A stretch of DNA of 64,000 nt. Source: Raineya orbicola. Its GTDB lineage: Bacteria; Bacteroidota; Bacteroidia; Cytophagales; Thermonemataceae. Shown one piece after another: positions 8,042 to 17,271 of the stretch. The position numbers and the translations under genes are program-made. Each line of letters starts with the position of its first letter. Position 1 is the stretch's first letter. The stretch is taken from positions 1 to 64,000 of the forward strand of contig NZ_NKXO01000009.1 in assembly GCF_002843425.1 (NCBI RefSeq), in the 5' to 3' direction. Below the pieces are notes generated by a model that saw nothing but the letters and a program-made list of their open reading frames with translations, did no database searches and was not told where the DNA came from.

Positions 8042-9973
8042 TTACAATACTTTCACGGCGGTTTTTATCATATTTTGCACCTCTTGGGCAATTTGTTCAG
8101 GGGCAAAGCCTGCTTCTCGGTGCAATTCAAGTTGAGTGCCGTGTTCATAAACTTTATCTGCCATACCCAAGCGTTTTACTTGAATGTTGGTATAGCCATT
8201 ATCGGCAATCCATTCTAAAATAGCACTGCCAAAACCACCCATCAAACAGCCATCTTCTACGGTCAGGATTTTATCAAACTTTTGACAAATTTCGTGTAAA
8301 AGCTCATTATCCAGTGGTTTTACGAAACGCATATCGTAATGAGCAGGATTAAAGCCCTCTTTTTCAAGCATTTTACAAGCCTCTACGGCATAATTGCCGA
8401 TATGTCCAATCGTTAAAATAGCCAGCTCTTCACCATCTTTAATTTTGCGTCCCTTACCTATGGGCAATCTTTCTAATGGAGTACGCCAATGGGGCATAAC
8501 TCCTTCGCCACGAGGATAGCGGATAGAAAAAGCCCTTTTGCCATTTTCTTCCATATCCAGCATAGCAGTATACATTAGGTTACGCAGTTCTTGTTCATTC
8601 ATTGGGGCAGAGACAATCATATTCGGCAGGCAACGCATATAAGCAATATCGTAGGCTCCGTGATGTGTAGGTCCATCAGCTCCTGCAAAGCCTGCTCTAT
8701 CCATACAGAAAATTACGGGAAGTTCTTGTATGCAAACATCGTGAATAACTTGGTCATAAGCCCTCTGCATAAATGTAGAATAAATATTGCAGAAAGGAAT
8801 AAGCCCTTGGGTGGCAAGTCCTGCTGAAAAGGTTACAGCGTGTTGCTCACAGATACCTACATCAAAGGCTCTTTCGGGCATTTCTTTCATCATAATATTC
8901 ATAGACGAACCCGAAGGCATTGCAGGTGTTATGCCCATTATTTTGGGGTTCATTTTAGCAAGTTCTACAAGCGTATGTCCAAATACATCTTGATATTTAG
9001 GCGGTTGGGGAGTGGTATAAACTTTTTTATGAATTTCGCCTGTAACTTTATCAAAAGTACCGGGGGCGTGCCATTTGGTTTGGTCTTGTTCGGCGAGGGC
9101 ATAACCTTTGCCTTTTACGGTTACGCAATGCAGAATTTTAGGACCTTGAATGTTTTTCAAATCCGAAAGTACGTGGTAGAGGTGGTCTATATCGTGTCCG
9201 TCTATGGGACCAAAATAACGCAAGCCCAAAGCCTCAAAAAGATTACTATGTTTGAGCAAACCTGCTTTCAGGGCATTTTCTATTTTAGAAATCATTTCAC
9301 GTGTGAATTTGCCCAAAGCGTTTTTACCCAAAATTTTCCAAACCTCGTCTTTGAGTTTGTTGTAAGTGGAGGAGGTAGTAATATCCGTTAGGTAGTCTTT
9401 CAAAGCCCCTACATTGGGGTCTATGGACATACAATTATCGTTGAGAATGATAAGGATATTTGCACCTGATACACCCGCATTATTCATTCCTTCAAAAGCA
9501 ATACCGCCTGTTAAAGCTCCATCACCAATAACGGCAATATGTTGGCGGTCGTTTTCACCTTTGTATTTAGAAGCAATTGCCATTCCAAGAGCGGCAGAAA
9601 TAGAAGTGGAGGAATGCCCTACACCGAAAGCATCGTAAATGCTTTCTTTTCTTTTGGGAAAGCCTGAAATTCCACCATAAACGCGATTGGTATGAAAAAC
9701 TTTGCGTCTTTCGGTAAGGATTTTATGCCCATACGCTTGATGACCTACGTCCCAAACGAGTTGGTCGTAGGGAGTATTGAAAACATAATGCAAAGCTACG
9801 GTAAGTTCTACCACACCCAAACTAGCTCCAAAATGCCCTCCATATACCGAAACTACATCAATGATGTAATCTCGCAATTCTTGAGCAACTTGTGGTAATT
9901 GGTGAGGGTGCAATTTGCGTAAATCTGCGGGGTTTTCAATTTGAGCCAGTAGCTTTCCCGGTTCTATAAGCAT
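8042..9973 (-). CDS. dxs: 1-deoxy-D-xylulose-5-phosphate synthase
   Basis: Dxs condenses pyruvate and glyceraldehyde-3-phosphate, using thiamine diphosphate, in the first step of the MEP isoprenoid pathway. Visible motifs are WDVGHQAYGHKILT, the thiamine-binding GDGALTGG with its downstream NDN, and in the transketolase half EQHAVTFSAGLA. I chose ATG 9973 (643 residues) because the longer frame from 10000 adds only non-conserved residues before MLIEPGKLL. It stands upstream of crtI on the same strand. A CAAAAGTA at 10044-10051 matches the -7 element on the minus strand, but I found no good -33 partner. Confidence 0.95.
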   Translation of the reverse strand: MLIEPGKLLAQIENPADLRKLHPHQLPQVAQELRDYIIDVVSVYGGHFGASLGVVELTVALHYVFNTPYDQLVWDVGHQAYGHKILTERRKVFHTNRVYGGISGFPKRKESIYDAFGVGHSSTSISAALGMAIASKYKGENDRQHIAVIGDGALTGGIAFEGMNNAGVSGANILIILNDNCMSIDPNVGALKDYLTDITTSSTYNKLKDEVWKILGKNALGKFTREMISKIENALKAGLLKHSNLFEALGLRYFGPIDGHDIDHLYHVLSDLKNIQGPKILHCVTVKGKGYALAEQDQTKWHAPGTFDKVTGEIHKKVYTTPQPPKYQDVFGHTLVELAKMNPKIMGITPAMPSGSSMNIMMKEMPERAFDVGICEQHAVTFSAGLATQGLIPFCNIYSTFMQRAYDQVIHDVCIQELPVIFCMDRAGFAGADGPTHHGAYDIAYMRCLPNMIVSAPMNEQELRNLMYTAMLDMEENGKRAFSIRYPRGEGVMPHWRTPLERLPIGKGRKIKDGEELAILTIGHIGNYAVEACKMLEKEGFNPAHYDMRFVKPLDNELLHEICQKFDKILTVEDGCLMGGFGSAILEWIADNGYTNIQVKRLGMADKVYEHGTQLELHREAGFAPEQIAQEVQNMIKTAVKVL

Positions 9974-10137
9974 AAAATTTTGGTTTAGGTGAAAATACAA
10001 TGCTTAAACGAAATTGAGCCAAAAATGTTTGGAAATAACAATGCAAAAGTACAGATTTTTTAGGAAAAATTATGAAGGCAGAGGATTTTTTTGCATAAAA
10101 TACTTTCTTGATTGTTTCAGGATAAAAGTTTGCCATT

Positions 10138-10169
10138 TTTGAAACTTTACCAAAAAGAATGTATTTTTG
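10138..10169 (+). promoter_or_regulatory. Bacteroidota-type promoter of the orphan methyltransferase
   Basis: TTTG at 10138-10141 and TATTTTTG at 10162-10169, separated by 20 bases, match the -33/-7 consensus TTTG and TAnnTTTG of the primary sigma factor in this phylum. The ATG of the methyltransferase follows at 10190. Confidence 0.6.
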
Positions 10170-10189
10170 CAAGCTAACATTTTGAACTT

Positions 10190-11143
10190 ATGAAATTCAA
10201 ATCTGATAGAAATAAAACGCTTACTTTGAATAATGAGGAGGCTTCTTACTTGGAAAAAAAACTTATTCAAGTAGAAAAACCTGTTGATTATCAAGAAATA
10301 ATGAATAAGACTATTTGGGGAAATAGTTTGGAAATATTACGATTCTTGCCTTCTGCTTTTGTAGATTTAGCTATCATTGACCCACCCTATAACTTGGATA
10401 AAGATTTTGGCGAACTGAAATTCAGCAAAATGACAGATGAGGAGTACGAAACCTATCTTGAAAGTTGGTTTCCTGATATAATACGTTTACTCAAACCGAA
10501 TGCGTCTCTTTATATTTGCGGAGATTGGAAAAATAGCCACAGTCTTTACAACGTGCTTAAAAAGTATTTAAAGGTCAGAAATCGCATTACTTGGCAGAGA
10601 GAAAAAGGGAGAGGAGCCTTAAAGAATTGGAAAAACTGCACCGAAGATATTTGGTTTGCCACCGTGAGCGAAGATTATTACTTTGATGTAGAGTCAGTAA
10701 AGATGAAACGAAAAGTAATTGCTCCTTACAAAGAAAATGGGAAACCCAAAGATTGGCAAGAAACCGAAGATGGAAATTTTAGACTTACGTATCCTTCTAA
10801 TTTTTGGGACGATATAACTATTCCTTATTGGTCTATGCCTGAGAACACTGAACATCCTACCCAAAAACCTGAAAAACTGATTGCTAAACTTATTTTAGCA
10901 AGCTCTCCGCCGAATGCTATCATATTTGACCCCTTTTTAGGTTCTGGCACAACTTCTGTGGTAGCTAAAAAACTCGGCAGAAATTATTGTGGGGTAGAAA
11001 TTAACAAACAATACTGCCTGTGGGCTGAAAAAAGACTGATGATGGCGGAAGCTGATAAACGTATTCAAGGATATGCTGATGGAGTTTTTTGGGAAAGAAA
11101 TACTTTAAATTTTCAACAAACGGCAAGCAAGAAAAGAAATTAA
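10190..11143 (+). CDS. Site-specific DNA methyltransferase (beta-type, orphan)
   Basis: The 317-residue protein carries the amino-methyltransferase motif IV DPPYNL near residue 64 and, later, motif I DPFLGSGTTSVVA near residue 244. That order is typical of beta-class N6-adenine or N4-cytosine enzymes, and DPPY favours adenine. The segment EHPTQKPEKLI before motif I is the usual motif X region. It has its own promoter and stands as a single plus-strand gene between dxs and uvrB, both on the minus strand. No restriction nuclease is adjacent, so it may be an orphan regulatory or protective methylase. The target sequence cannot be read from the protein. Confidence 0.88.
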   Translation: MKFKSDRNKTLTLNNEEASYLEKKLIQVEKPVDYQEIMNKTIWGNSLEILRFLPSAFVDLAIIDPPYNLDKDFGELKFSKMTDEEYETYLESWFPDIIRLLKPNASLYICGDWKNSHSLYNVLKKYLKVRNRITWQREKGRGALKNWKNCTEDIWFATVSEDYYFDVESVKMKRKVIAPYKENGKPKDWQETEDGNFRLTYPSNFWDDITIPYWSMPENTEHPTQKPEKLIAKLILASSPPNAIIFDPFLGSGTTSVVAKKLGRNYCGVEINKQYCLWAEKRLMMAEADKRIQGYADGVFWERNTLNFQQTASKKRN

Positions 11144-11221
11144 ACTAAATGCATAGTCTGACTTTTGTTGTGTGTTTGGAAAATAAAAACTTTTCAGGAA
11201 AACCAAAGCAAATACTGAAAG

Positions 11222-13243
11222 CTATTTCGTATTTCCTAATTGCTCTTTAATAGCTAAAATTTCATCACGTAGGCGGGCGGCTGTGAGAAAATCTAAATCT
11301 TTGGCGGCTTGTTCCATTGCTTTTTGGGTTTCTTTCAAAAGTTTTTCTAATTCGGTTTTAGACATAGTCTTTACGATAGGGTCTGAAAAGGGATTGATAT
11401 TTTCGGGTTCAACATAATATTTTTTGGTGCTTTTTTTGGCATCGGCTACTTTGGTTTGTTCTAAAATAGCTTCTTTACTTTTGAAAATAGTTTTTGGAGT
11501 AATATTGTGTATTTGGTTGTAATTCATTTGCATTTTACGGCGTCTTAGGGTTTCACTAATTGCCTTTTCCATAGATTGTGTAATTTTATCGGCATACATA
11601 ATTACTCTGCCATCGGCGTTGCGAGCGGCTCTGCCTATGACTTGTATCAAGGAGCGTTCATCACGTAAAAATCCTTCCTTGTCGGCGTCCATAATAGCAA
11701 CCAAAGCTACTTCGGGCAAATCCAGACCTTCTCGCAAAAGATTTACGCCTACCAGTACATCAAAAATGCCTAAACGCAACTCACGCAAAATTTCAACTCT
11801 ATCAAGTGCCTTTACTTCTGAATGAATGTACCTGCCTTTGATACCTACTTTTTCCAGATATTTGGAAAGTTCTTCTGCCATACGTTTGGTAAGCGTAGTT
11901 ACAAGCACCCTACCGCCTTTTTCAATGGTTTTTTGAATTTCATCAAGCAAATCGTCAATCTGGTGCAAACTAGGTTTTACAATAATTTCAGGGTCAAGCA
12001 ATCCTGTGGGGCGAATGATTTGTTCCACTACCACGCCTTCCGAGTTTTTGAGTTCGTAAGTTTGAGGAGTGGCACTTACGTAAATAACTTGATGCAAAAG
12101 TTCCTCAAATTCTTCAAATTTCAAAGGGCGGTTGTCCAGAGCCGAAGGCAAACGGAAGCCATATTCTACTAAATTTACCTTTCGGGAGCGGTCGCCGCCG
12201 TACATTGCCTTGATTTGCGGAATGGTTACGTGGCTTTCATCAACTACCAAGAGAAAGTCTTTGGGAAAATAATCCAGTAAGCAAAAAGGACGCTCACCGG
12301 ACTTTCTGCCGTCAAAATAACGAGAATAATTTTCAATACCTGAGCAATAGCCCAGTTCTCTCATCATTTCCAAATCAAATTCGGTGCGTTCTTTGAGGCG
12401 TTGAGCTTCGGTGAATTTGCCTTCTCGCTCAAAAAGGGCGATTTGCTCTACCAAATCTTTTTGAATTTGCTCAATGGCTCTATGCAGCACTTCTTGTCCT
12501 GTTACAAAAAGATTAGCAGGGTAGATAGCAATTTGTTTTTCTTCTTGTTCTTTTTTGCCCGTAGCGGGATTGATGATTTGAATTGCCTCAATTTCATCGC
12601 CGAAAAAGAAAATACGATAGGCAAAGTCGGCGTAAGCTACGAAAATATCAACGGTATCACCTTTTACGCGAAAATTACCCCTTTGAAATTCGGCTTCGGT
12701 ACGGCTGTAAAGGATATTAGTGAGGGCATAAAGTAGCTGATTGCGTGTAAGTCGTTGTCCTACCTTCAAATGCAAAACATTTTTTCCAAATTCTTGGGGA
12801 TTGGCAATACCATAAATGCAAGAAACCGATGCAACTACAATTACGTCTCGTCTGCCTGAAAGAAGGGCAGAAGTAGCCCGCAGACGCAACTTTTCAATTT
12901 CATCATTGATAGAAAGGTCTTTTTCTATGTAAGTATCGGTGCTTGGGATATAAGATTCGGGTTGGTAGTAGTCGTAATATGAAATGAAATATTCCACGGC
13001 ATTATTGGGGAAAAACTGCTGAAACTCGCCGTAAAGTTGTGCGGCAAGCGTTTTGTTATGGCTTAATACCAAAGTGGGTTTTTGAATTTGGGCAATGACG
13101 TTGGCGATAGTGAAAGTTTTACCCGAACCCGTAACGCCAAGTAAAGTTTGATATTTTTCGCCATTACGCAACCCTTCTACGAGTTTGGCAATGGCTTGGG
13201 GCTGGTCGCCTGTGGGTTGGAATTCGCTGATAAGTTCAAACAT
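11222..13243 (-). CDS. uvrB: UvrABC excision nuclease subunit B
   Basis: UvrB is the damage-verifying helicase-like subunit of nucleotide excision repair. Walker A ([10 protein letters not shown]), the beta-hairpin region [12 protein letters not shown], the DESH box and the helicase motif QVIGRAARN are all present, and the C-terminal 40 residues form a UVR motif ([10 protein letters not shown]). At 673 residues it has full family length. It is convergent with the orphan methyltransferase gene and lies downstream of the CHAT gene on the same strand, across a 112-bp gap. No uvrA or uvrC is in the window. Confidence 0.97.
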   Translation of the reverse strand: MFELISEFQPTGDQPQAIAKLVEGLRNGEKYQTLLGVTGSGKTFTIANVIAQIQKPTLVLSHNKTLAAQLYGEFQQFFPNNAVEYFISYYDYYQPESYIPSTDTYIEKDLSINDEIEKLRLRATSALLSGRRDVIVVASVSCIYGIANPQEFGKNVLHLKVGQRLTRNQLLYALTNILYSRTEAEFQRGNFRVKGDTVDIFVAYADFAYRIFFFGDEIEAIQIINPATGKKEQEEKQIAIYPANLFVTGQEVLHRAIEQIQKDLVEQIALFEREGKFTEAQRLKERTEFDLEMMRELGYCSGIENYSRYFDGRKSGERPFCLLDYFPKDFLLVVDESHVTIPQIKAMYGGDRSRKVNLVEYGFRLPSALDNRPLKFEEFEELLHQVIYVSATPQTYELKNSEGVVVEQIIRPTGLLDPEIIVKPSLHQIDDLLDEIQKTIEKGGRVLVTTLTKRMAEELSKYLEKVGIKGRYIHSEVKALDRVEILRELRLGIFDVLVGVNLLREGLDLPEVALVAIMDADKEGFLRDERSLIQVIGRAARNADGRVIMYADKITQSMEKAISETLRRRKMQMNYNQIHNITPKTIFKSKEAILEQTKVADAKKSTKKYYVEPENINPFSDPIVKTMSKTELEKLLKETQKAMEQAAKDLDFLTAARLRDEILAIKEQLGNTK

Positions 13244-13355
13244 ACTTGTTCAAAGCAAACATTCGTGTAAAAAAACGCAGGAAAATGATTTTTGTTCAGA
13301 AACTATAATAGAAATAAAATTTGGGTATTTTTCTGCAAAAATATTTAAGCAATCA

Positions 13356-16250
13356 TTAGCCCACTATCACAAAAGCTCCCCAATAGTAGGGTTCTTTGTA
13401 TTTTTGTTTGAGGCTCTGTTGGGCTTGGGTAAAGGCTTCGGTTTTGGGCATTTTTTTTACGAGCCAGTTTTCGTAAAAACTGCTCATAAATTCTTGAGTA
13501 GCGGCATCATCAACTTTCCATAAACTAACAATCAGACTTTGCGTGCCTGCCTGCAAAAAGGCTCTTTGCAAGCCATATACACCTTCGCCGTTTTTAATTT
13601 CGCCCAAACCTGTTTCACAGGCAGAAAGAGCGACTAATTCTGTGGTTTCCAAATCCAAACTCAAAACTTCTTGGGCAGTAAGAATGCCGTTTTCATAAGT
13701 ATCGGGAATGAGTTTTTTAATAGCAAGTTCCGCACCTGCCAAAATCAACCCTGAACGCAACAAAGGATTTTTCATTTCTTCGCTCTCTTCTTCAAAAAAG
13801 CCGTGTGTAGCAATATGTAAAATATCAGGATTTTGTAGTTTTTTTAGATTTTCTTCGTTGGCTTGTAGTTCTTGAAATACTTGTGTTTTTACACCTGCTT
13901 TTTGGGCAAAAGAGGCGATATTTTCTACTTCTTTCTTGGTGCCGGGCAAACTTAAAATTACACTTGTTTCTGGGTTAAAAAAGCGTTGTTTGCGAAAACT
14001 TTTGCCCGTAGAACTTTTTTTAGGGGTATTGTTAGGAATTTTCAGATTGGGCAAATTGCTATAATCAAGATAGCCAAAAAGGTACATCTGATATACTGCG
14101 AATTTTTTTTCTTGGGCTTTTCTATTTCTGATTTCAATCAAATCTGCTGAACGGCTTATCATTCGCACTTCTAATTCATCGGCTACGTATGTATTGGTGG
14201 CAGGGTTGAATAGGGTTCTCGGATTGATTTGATGATAAATTCCATCAGGGCAGAAATATAATCTTTTTACACCTTTCAGTTGCTCGGCAATAGGCTTCCA
14301 GTAAATATTATACGATTCGTTATCTTTTTTGCGAAACCGAATGCTATTGCGGTAAAAATTCAAACTTCCATTTTCCATTTCATAACCATCAGAAAATTTG
14401 ATAAGCTCTACTTGGTTAGCATTGGGTTTGATGATGAGTGCTAAATAAATCGCAGAATCTTGATGAAATCCATTTTTGAACGAGTAAGTTCGCACAATTT
14501 CTACCAAGGCTTCATCTTCTTTGAGTTTGCTCTGAACATCAGTCCAATCAATGCGTTTTTGTTTGTTTTTATCTGTTACTTTTTTCTGAAATTCAGCATT
14601 TTGTGAGGCAATATCTTTTTCCAACTTTTCAATATCTTGCTCTAAAATGGATTTTCCACTCTGATAGTAGTTCCTTTCGGAAAGATTAGTAGATTGTTGT
14701 TTTTTAGCGAGTTCGGCTTTAAGAGCTTGCCATTTTTGGAATTTCTTTTTCAGGTTTTCGTTTTTGCTCTGCAAAATAGATTTTACAAAAACACGATTTT
14801 GGTTAAAAAGAAAGCCTTTGGTGTGTAAAAGCAGATTAAAAAGCAACTGACTAAGTGGCTGAATTTGCGAGTAATTTTCGCTTACAAAATACGCATAGAG
14901 CAAAATATTTTCATTGAAAGTCTTGTATAGGGCTTCTTTTTCTTTTTCGGTAAGATGGGCGAAATTGCGTCTGATTTGCTCTTCAATGATCCAGCTACCG
15001 CTTAAAAATTCTATTGCGGCTAAGCTATTTTTGTTTTGATACATCATAGCAAGCCCCGTATTGAAATGCAGATGTAAAAGATATATGTGGTACTTGTCGT
15101 TCAGAACGGGAGCAGCTTTCAGGGCAAGGGCGAAAAGTTCTTCGGCTTCGTTGTATTTTTTAAGATGCAAGGCAATGAAACCCGCTAAATTCGCAGATTC
15201 AATGTGCTTAACGTGAGGTTGCGTATAGTTTTTGTAAAAAAGGGAATAGGCAGATTTGGCAAGTTTGAAAGCAGTTTCGGTACGACTGGGTTCGGTATAA
15301 AGCAAATAACGCGAAAGGGCTAAAAGTACATCAGCGTAAATAGCGTTATCTTCACTGATTTCTTTCTGAAAAGTAAGGGCTTGGTGCAAATAATTAGCGG
15401 CTTTTTCTTTGGTATTGTCTTTGCTGATGCTATCTTTTTCGCTTATTACTTGTTTAGCGTAAAATTCGCCCGCTTTTTTGAGTGCCAAAATGTATTCTTT
15501 AAGCTTTTTAGCAGGTTCGCCAACATTGATTTCATAGTAATTGATTAAACTTTCCAGCTCTTTGATTTGCTTTTCGGGCAAGCCTTGCAAATCGTACATA
15601 TCGGCAAGGGCTAAAATAATAGAGCCGTATATATTCGTTCTTACCAAATCGTGTCGTGTTTCTTTGGAAGCTACATTGAGGGCTTTTCGGTAATATTTTT
15701 CGGCACCAGCAAGGTCATTTTGGGCAAAATGTAAGTCTCCATAAGTTTTGTAAAGTGAAGTCACTGCAAAGAGGGTATCAATAATTACATTTTTTTTCAA
15801 ATTTTCTGCTCGTACTTGGCTTACTTTTTGGTAAGTTCCGTCTAAATAGCCCTTTGCAGTTACAAAATCGCCTTTTAGTATCAAAACGTGAGCTAAATGG
15901 GAAGTGATGTACGCAAGTTCCATTAAAGTTCCACTATTTTTAGGGGCAGATTTGTTATTGCTCAAAGCCAAAATGCCATCGCCATAGAATTTTGCAGATT
16001 TATTCAAATCGTAAGTTTGGTAATAACATTCCCCCAAATCAATCAGTACAATTGCATATTCAAGACTTTCGGTGAGTTTTTGGGTTTCAAACCATTGTTT
16101 TGCTTTGAGTAGTGGCTCAATGGCTTTCAGATAGTCTGCTTTTTCAAAATGCGTTTCTATTTCATTTTTGTAACTACCCCAATTTTCGCGAGTAGCTTGT
16201 TGAGCAAAAAGCCAACAAGGCAAAAGAAAAAAAATCATTAAAAATCGCAT
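13356..16250 (-). CDS. Exported TPR-CHAT caspase-like protease
   Basis: A signal peptide (MRFLMIFFLLPCWLFAQ) starts at ATG 16250, giving 964 residues; the longer frame to 16295 only adds a non-conserved leader. About 500 residues of tetratricopeptide-like helical repeats are followed by a coiled coil rich in Lys and Gln, then a CHAT domain. The catalytic His816 lies in IATHGFF and Cys878 in ALSACETGLGE. CHAT domains are clan CD cysteine proteases related to caspases and separase. Many Bacteroidota carry exported TPR-CHAT proteins whose role is unknown. It is 48 bp downstream of a biotin carrier protein gene, with no obvious functional link. Confidence 0.9.
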   Translation of the reverse strand: MRFLMIFFLLPCWLFAQQATRENWGSYKNEIETHFEKADYLKAIEPLLKAKQWFETQKLTESLEYAIVLIDLGECYYQTYDLNKSAKFYGDGILALSNNKSAPKNSGTLMELAYITSHLAHVLILKGDFVTAKGYLDGTYQKVSQVRAENLKKNVIIDTLFAVTSLYKTYGDLHFAQNDLAGAEKYYRKALNVASKETRHDLVRTNIYGSIILALADMYDLQGLPEKQIKELESLINYYEINVGEPAKKLKEYILALKKAGEFYAKQVISEKDSISKDNTKEKAANYLHQALTFQKEISEDNAIYADVLLALSRYLLYTEPSRTETAFKLAKSAYSLFYKNYTQPHVKHIESANLAGFIALHLKKYNEAEELFALALKAAPVLNDKYHIYLLHLHFNTGLAMMYQNKNSLAAIEFLSGSWIIEEQIRRNFAHLTEKEKEALYKTFNENILLYAYFVSENYSQIQPLSQLLFNLLLHTKGFLFNQNRVFVKSILQSKNENLKKKFQKWQALKAELAKKQQSTNLSERNYYQSGKSILEQDIEKLEKDIASQNAEFQKKVTDKNKQKRIDWTDVQSKLKEDEALVEIVRTYSFKNGFHQDSAIYLALIIKPNANQVELIKFSDGYEMENGSLNFYRNSIRFRKKDNESYNIYWKPIAEQLKGVKRLYFCPDGIYHQINPRTLFNPATNTYVADELEVRMISRSADLIEIRNRKAQEKKFAVYQMYLFGYLDYSNLPNLKIPNNTPKKSSTGKSFRKQRFFNPETSVILSLPGTKKEVENIASFAQKAGVKTQVFQELQANEENLKKLQNPDILHIATHGFFEEESEEMKNPLLRSGLILAGAELAIKKLIPDTYENGILTAQEVLSLDLETTELVALSACETGLGEIKNGEGVYGLQRAFLQAGTQSLIVSLWKVDDAATQEFMSSFYENWLVKKMPKTEAFTQAQQSLKQKYKEPYYWGAFVIVG

Positions 16251-16298
16251 AGTTTTGAAATTTTTGTTAGGCTTTTCATTAACTTGCATTTGCAAAAA

Positions 16299-16808
16299 TT
16301 ATGCAAATTCAATCAGGACTTTATTTTTTTCAACACTATCTCCTTTTTTGATACAAATAGTTTTGATAGTAGCGTCAGCAGGGGCTTTGATAGCATTTTC
16401 CATTTTCATAGCTTCCAAAATAAGCAATACATCACCTTTCTGTACTTGCTGTCCTTCGGCTATGCGTACATCTACGATAAGTCCGGGCATAGGAGCTTTG
16501 AGCTGTCCGACCCTCAAACCACTGCTTTTTTGCATTCCGAGTTTCTCTAAAAGCAAATCCATTTCGGTTTGAGCAGTGTATTCGTATTTTTTTCCATTGA
16601 TTTTAAGTACAAAATTTTTTTCTAAGTAGTCTGCTTTTACAATTTCTACTACAAAAGATTTGTTTTCATAAAGGCAGTGAAGGGTATTTTCGTTGATAGA
16701 TACGCTATCCCAAGTAAAAGGGCTTTCATTCAAGAAAAATTTACCTTCTCTAAATTCTACAAGAAATTCTTTTTGTGAGTTTGCATTATTTGATTTAACT
16801 TTGACCAT
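16299..16808 (-). CDS. Biotin carboxyl carrier protein subunit of an acyl-CoA carboxylase
   Basis: The 169-residue protein ends in a biotinyl domain with the biotin-accepting Lys135 in EAMKMEN, preceded by the Pro/Gly-rich APMPGLIVDV strand. The N-terminal half is the less conserved domain seen in carriers of propionyl-CoA or methylmalonyl-type carboxylases of Bacteroidota. It would carry carboxybiotin between the carboxylase and carboxyltransferase subunits, neither of which is encoded here. Its start is only 22 bp from the divergent ftsB-like start, so the promoters of the two genes must overlap each other's coding sequence. Confidence 0.88.
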   Translation of the reverse strand: MVKVKSNNANSQKEFLVEFREGKFFLNESPFTWDSVSINENTLHCLYENKSFVVEIVKADYLEKNFVLKINGKKYEYTAQTEMDLLLEKLGMQKSSGLRVGQLKAPMPGLIVDVRIAEGQQVQKGDVLLILEAMKMENAIKAPADATIKTICIKKGDSVEKNKVLIEFA

Positions 16809-16830
16809 TGCTTTCTAAAAGTTTTTTGTG

Positions 16831-17154
16831 ATGAAAAAAATAATTACTCAAATTGTAAAAAAAGTAAGAAAATTTCGTATTCCCAAATTTATGAAAAACT
16901 TTTACTTTGTTTCTGCGAGTGTTTTTCTGATTTGGATGCTTTTTTTTGACACAAATGATTTCATCAGTCAGTATCGTTGGCGTAAAAAATACGAGCGTCT
17001 TTTACAAGAAAAAGCCTACTATTTAGAATTACAAAATACGCTCAAACAAAGCATTAAAGATTTTAACGACAGAGAAAATTTTGAAAAGTTTGCTCGCGAA
17101 AAACACCTTCTGCAAAAACCAAATGAGGACGTTTTTCTGATTGTGGAAGAGTAA
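16831..17154 (+). CDS. FtsB/DivIC-family septum formation protein
   Basis: A 107-residue bitopic protein with a basic cytoplasmic start, one membrane helix (FYFVSASVFLIWMLFF) and an extracytoplasmic coiled coil (RKKYERLLQEKAYYLELQ) ending in FAREKHLLQKPNEDVFLI. That last segment matches the closing motif of FtsB/DivIC proteins, which bridge FtsL and FtsQ in the divisome. ATG 16831 is preferred over GTG 16828. It is divergent from the biotin carrier gene and is followed 117 bp later by the porE-like gene. Confidence 0.85.
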   Translation: MKKIITQIVKKVRKFRIPKFMKNFYFVSASVFLIWMLFFDTNDFISQYRWRKKYERLLQEKAYYLELQNTLKQSIKDFNDRENFEKFAREKHLLQKPNEDVFLIVEE

Positions 17155-17271
17155 AGATTGGGAAGGCGTAAAAGTTTTAAGGCAAATAAAATGTAATTTT
17201 TCTTGGCAAAAGCGAAAAAAAATTGTAATTTGCAGGTCAAATTTGTTTTTATGTTAAAATCCTTATCAATT

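Noticed and set aside
8840-9391. 183-residue plus-strand frame inside dxs
   Set aside because: It lies opposite a conserved enzyme and shows no protein-like features.
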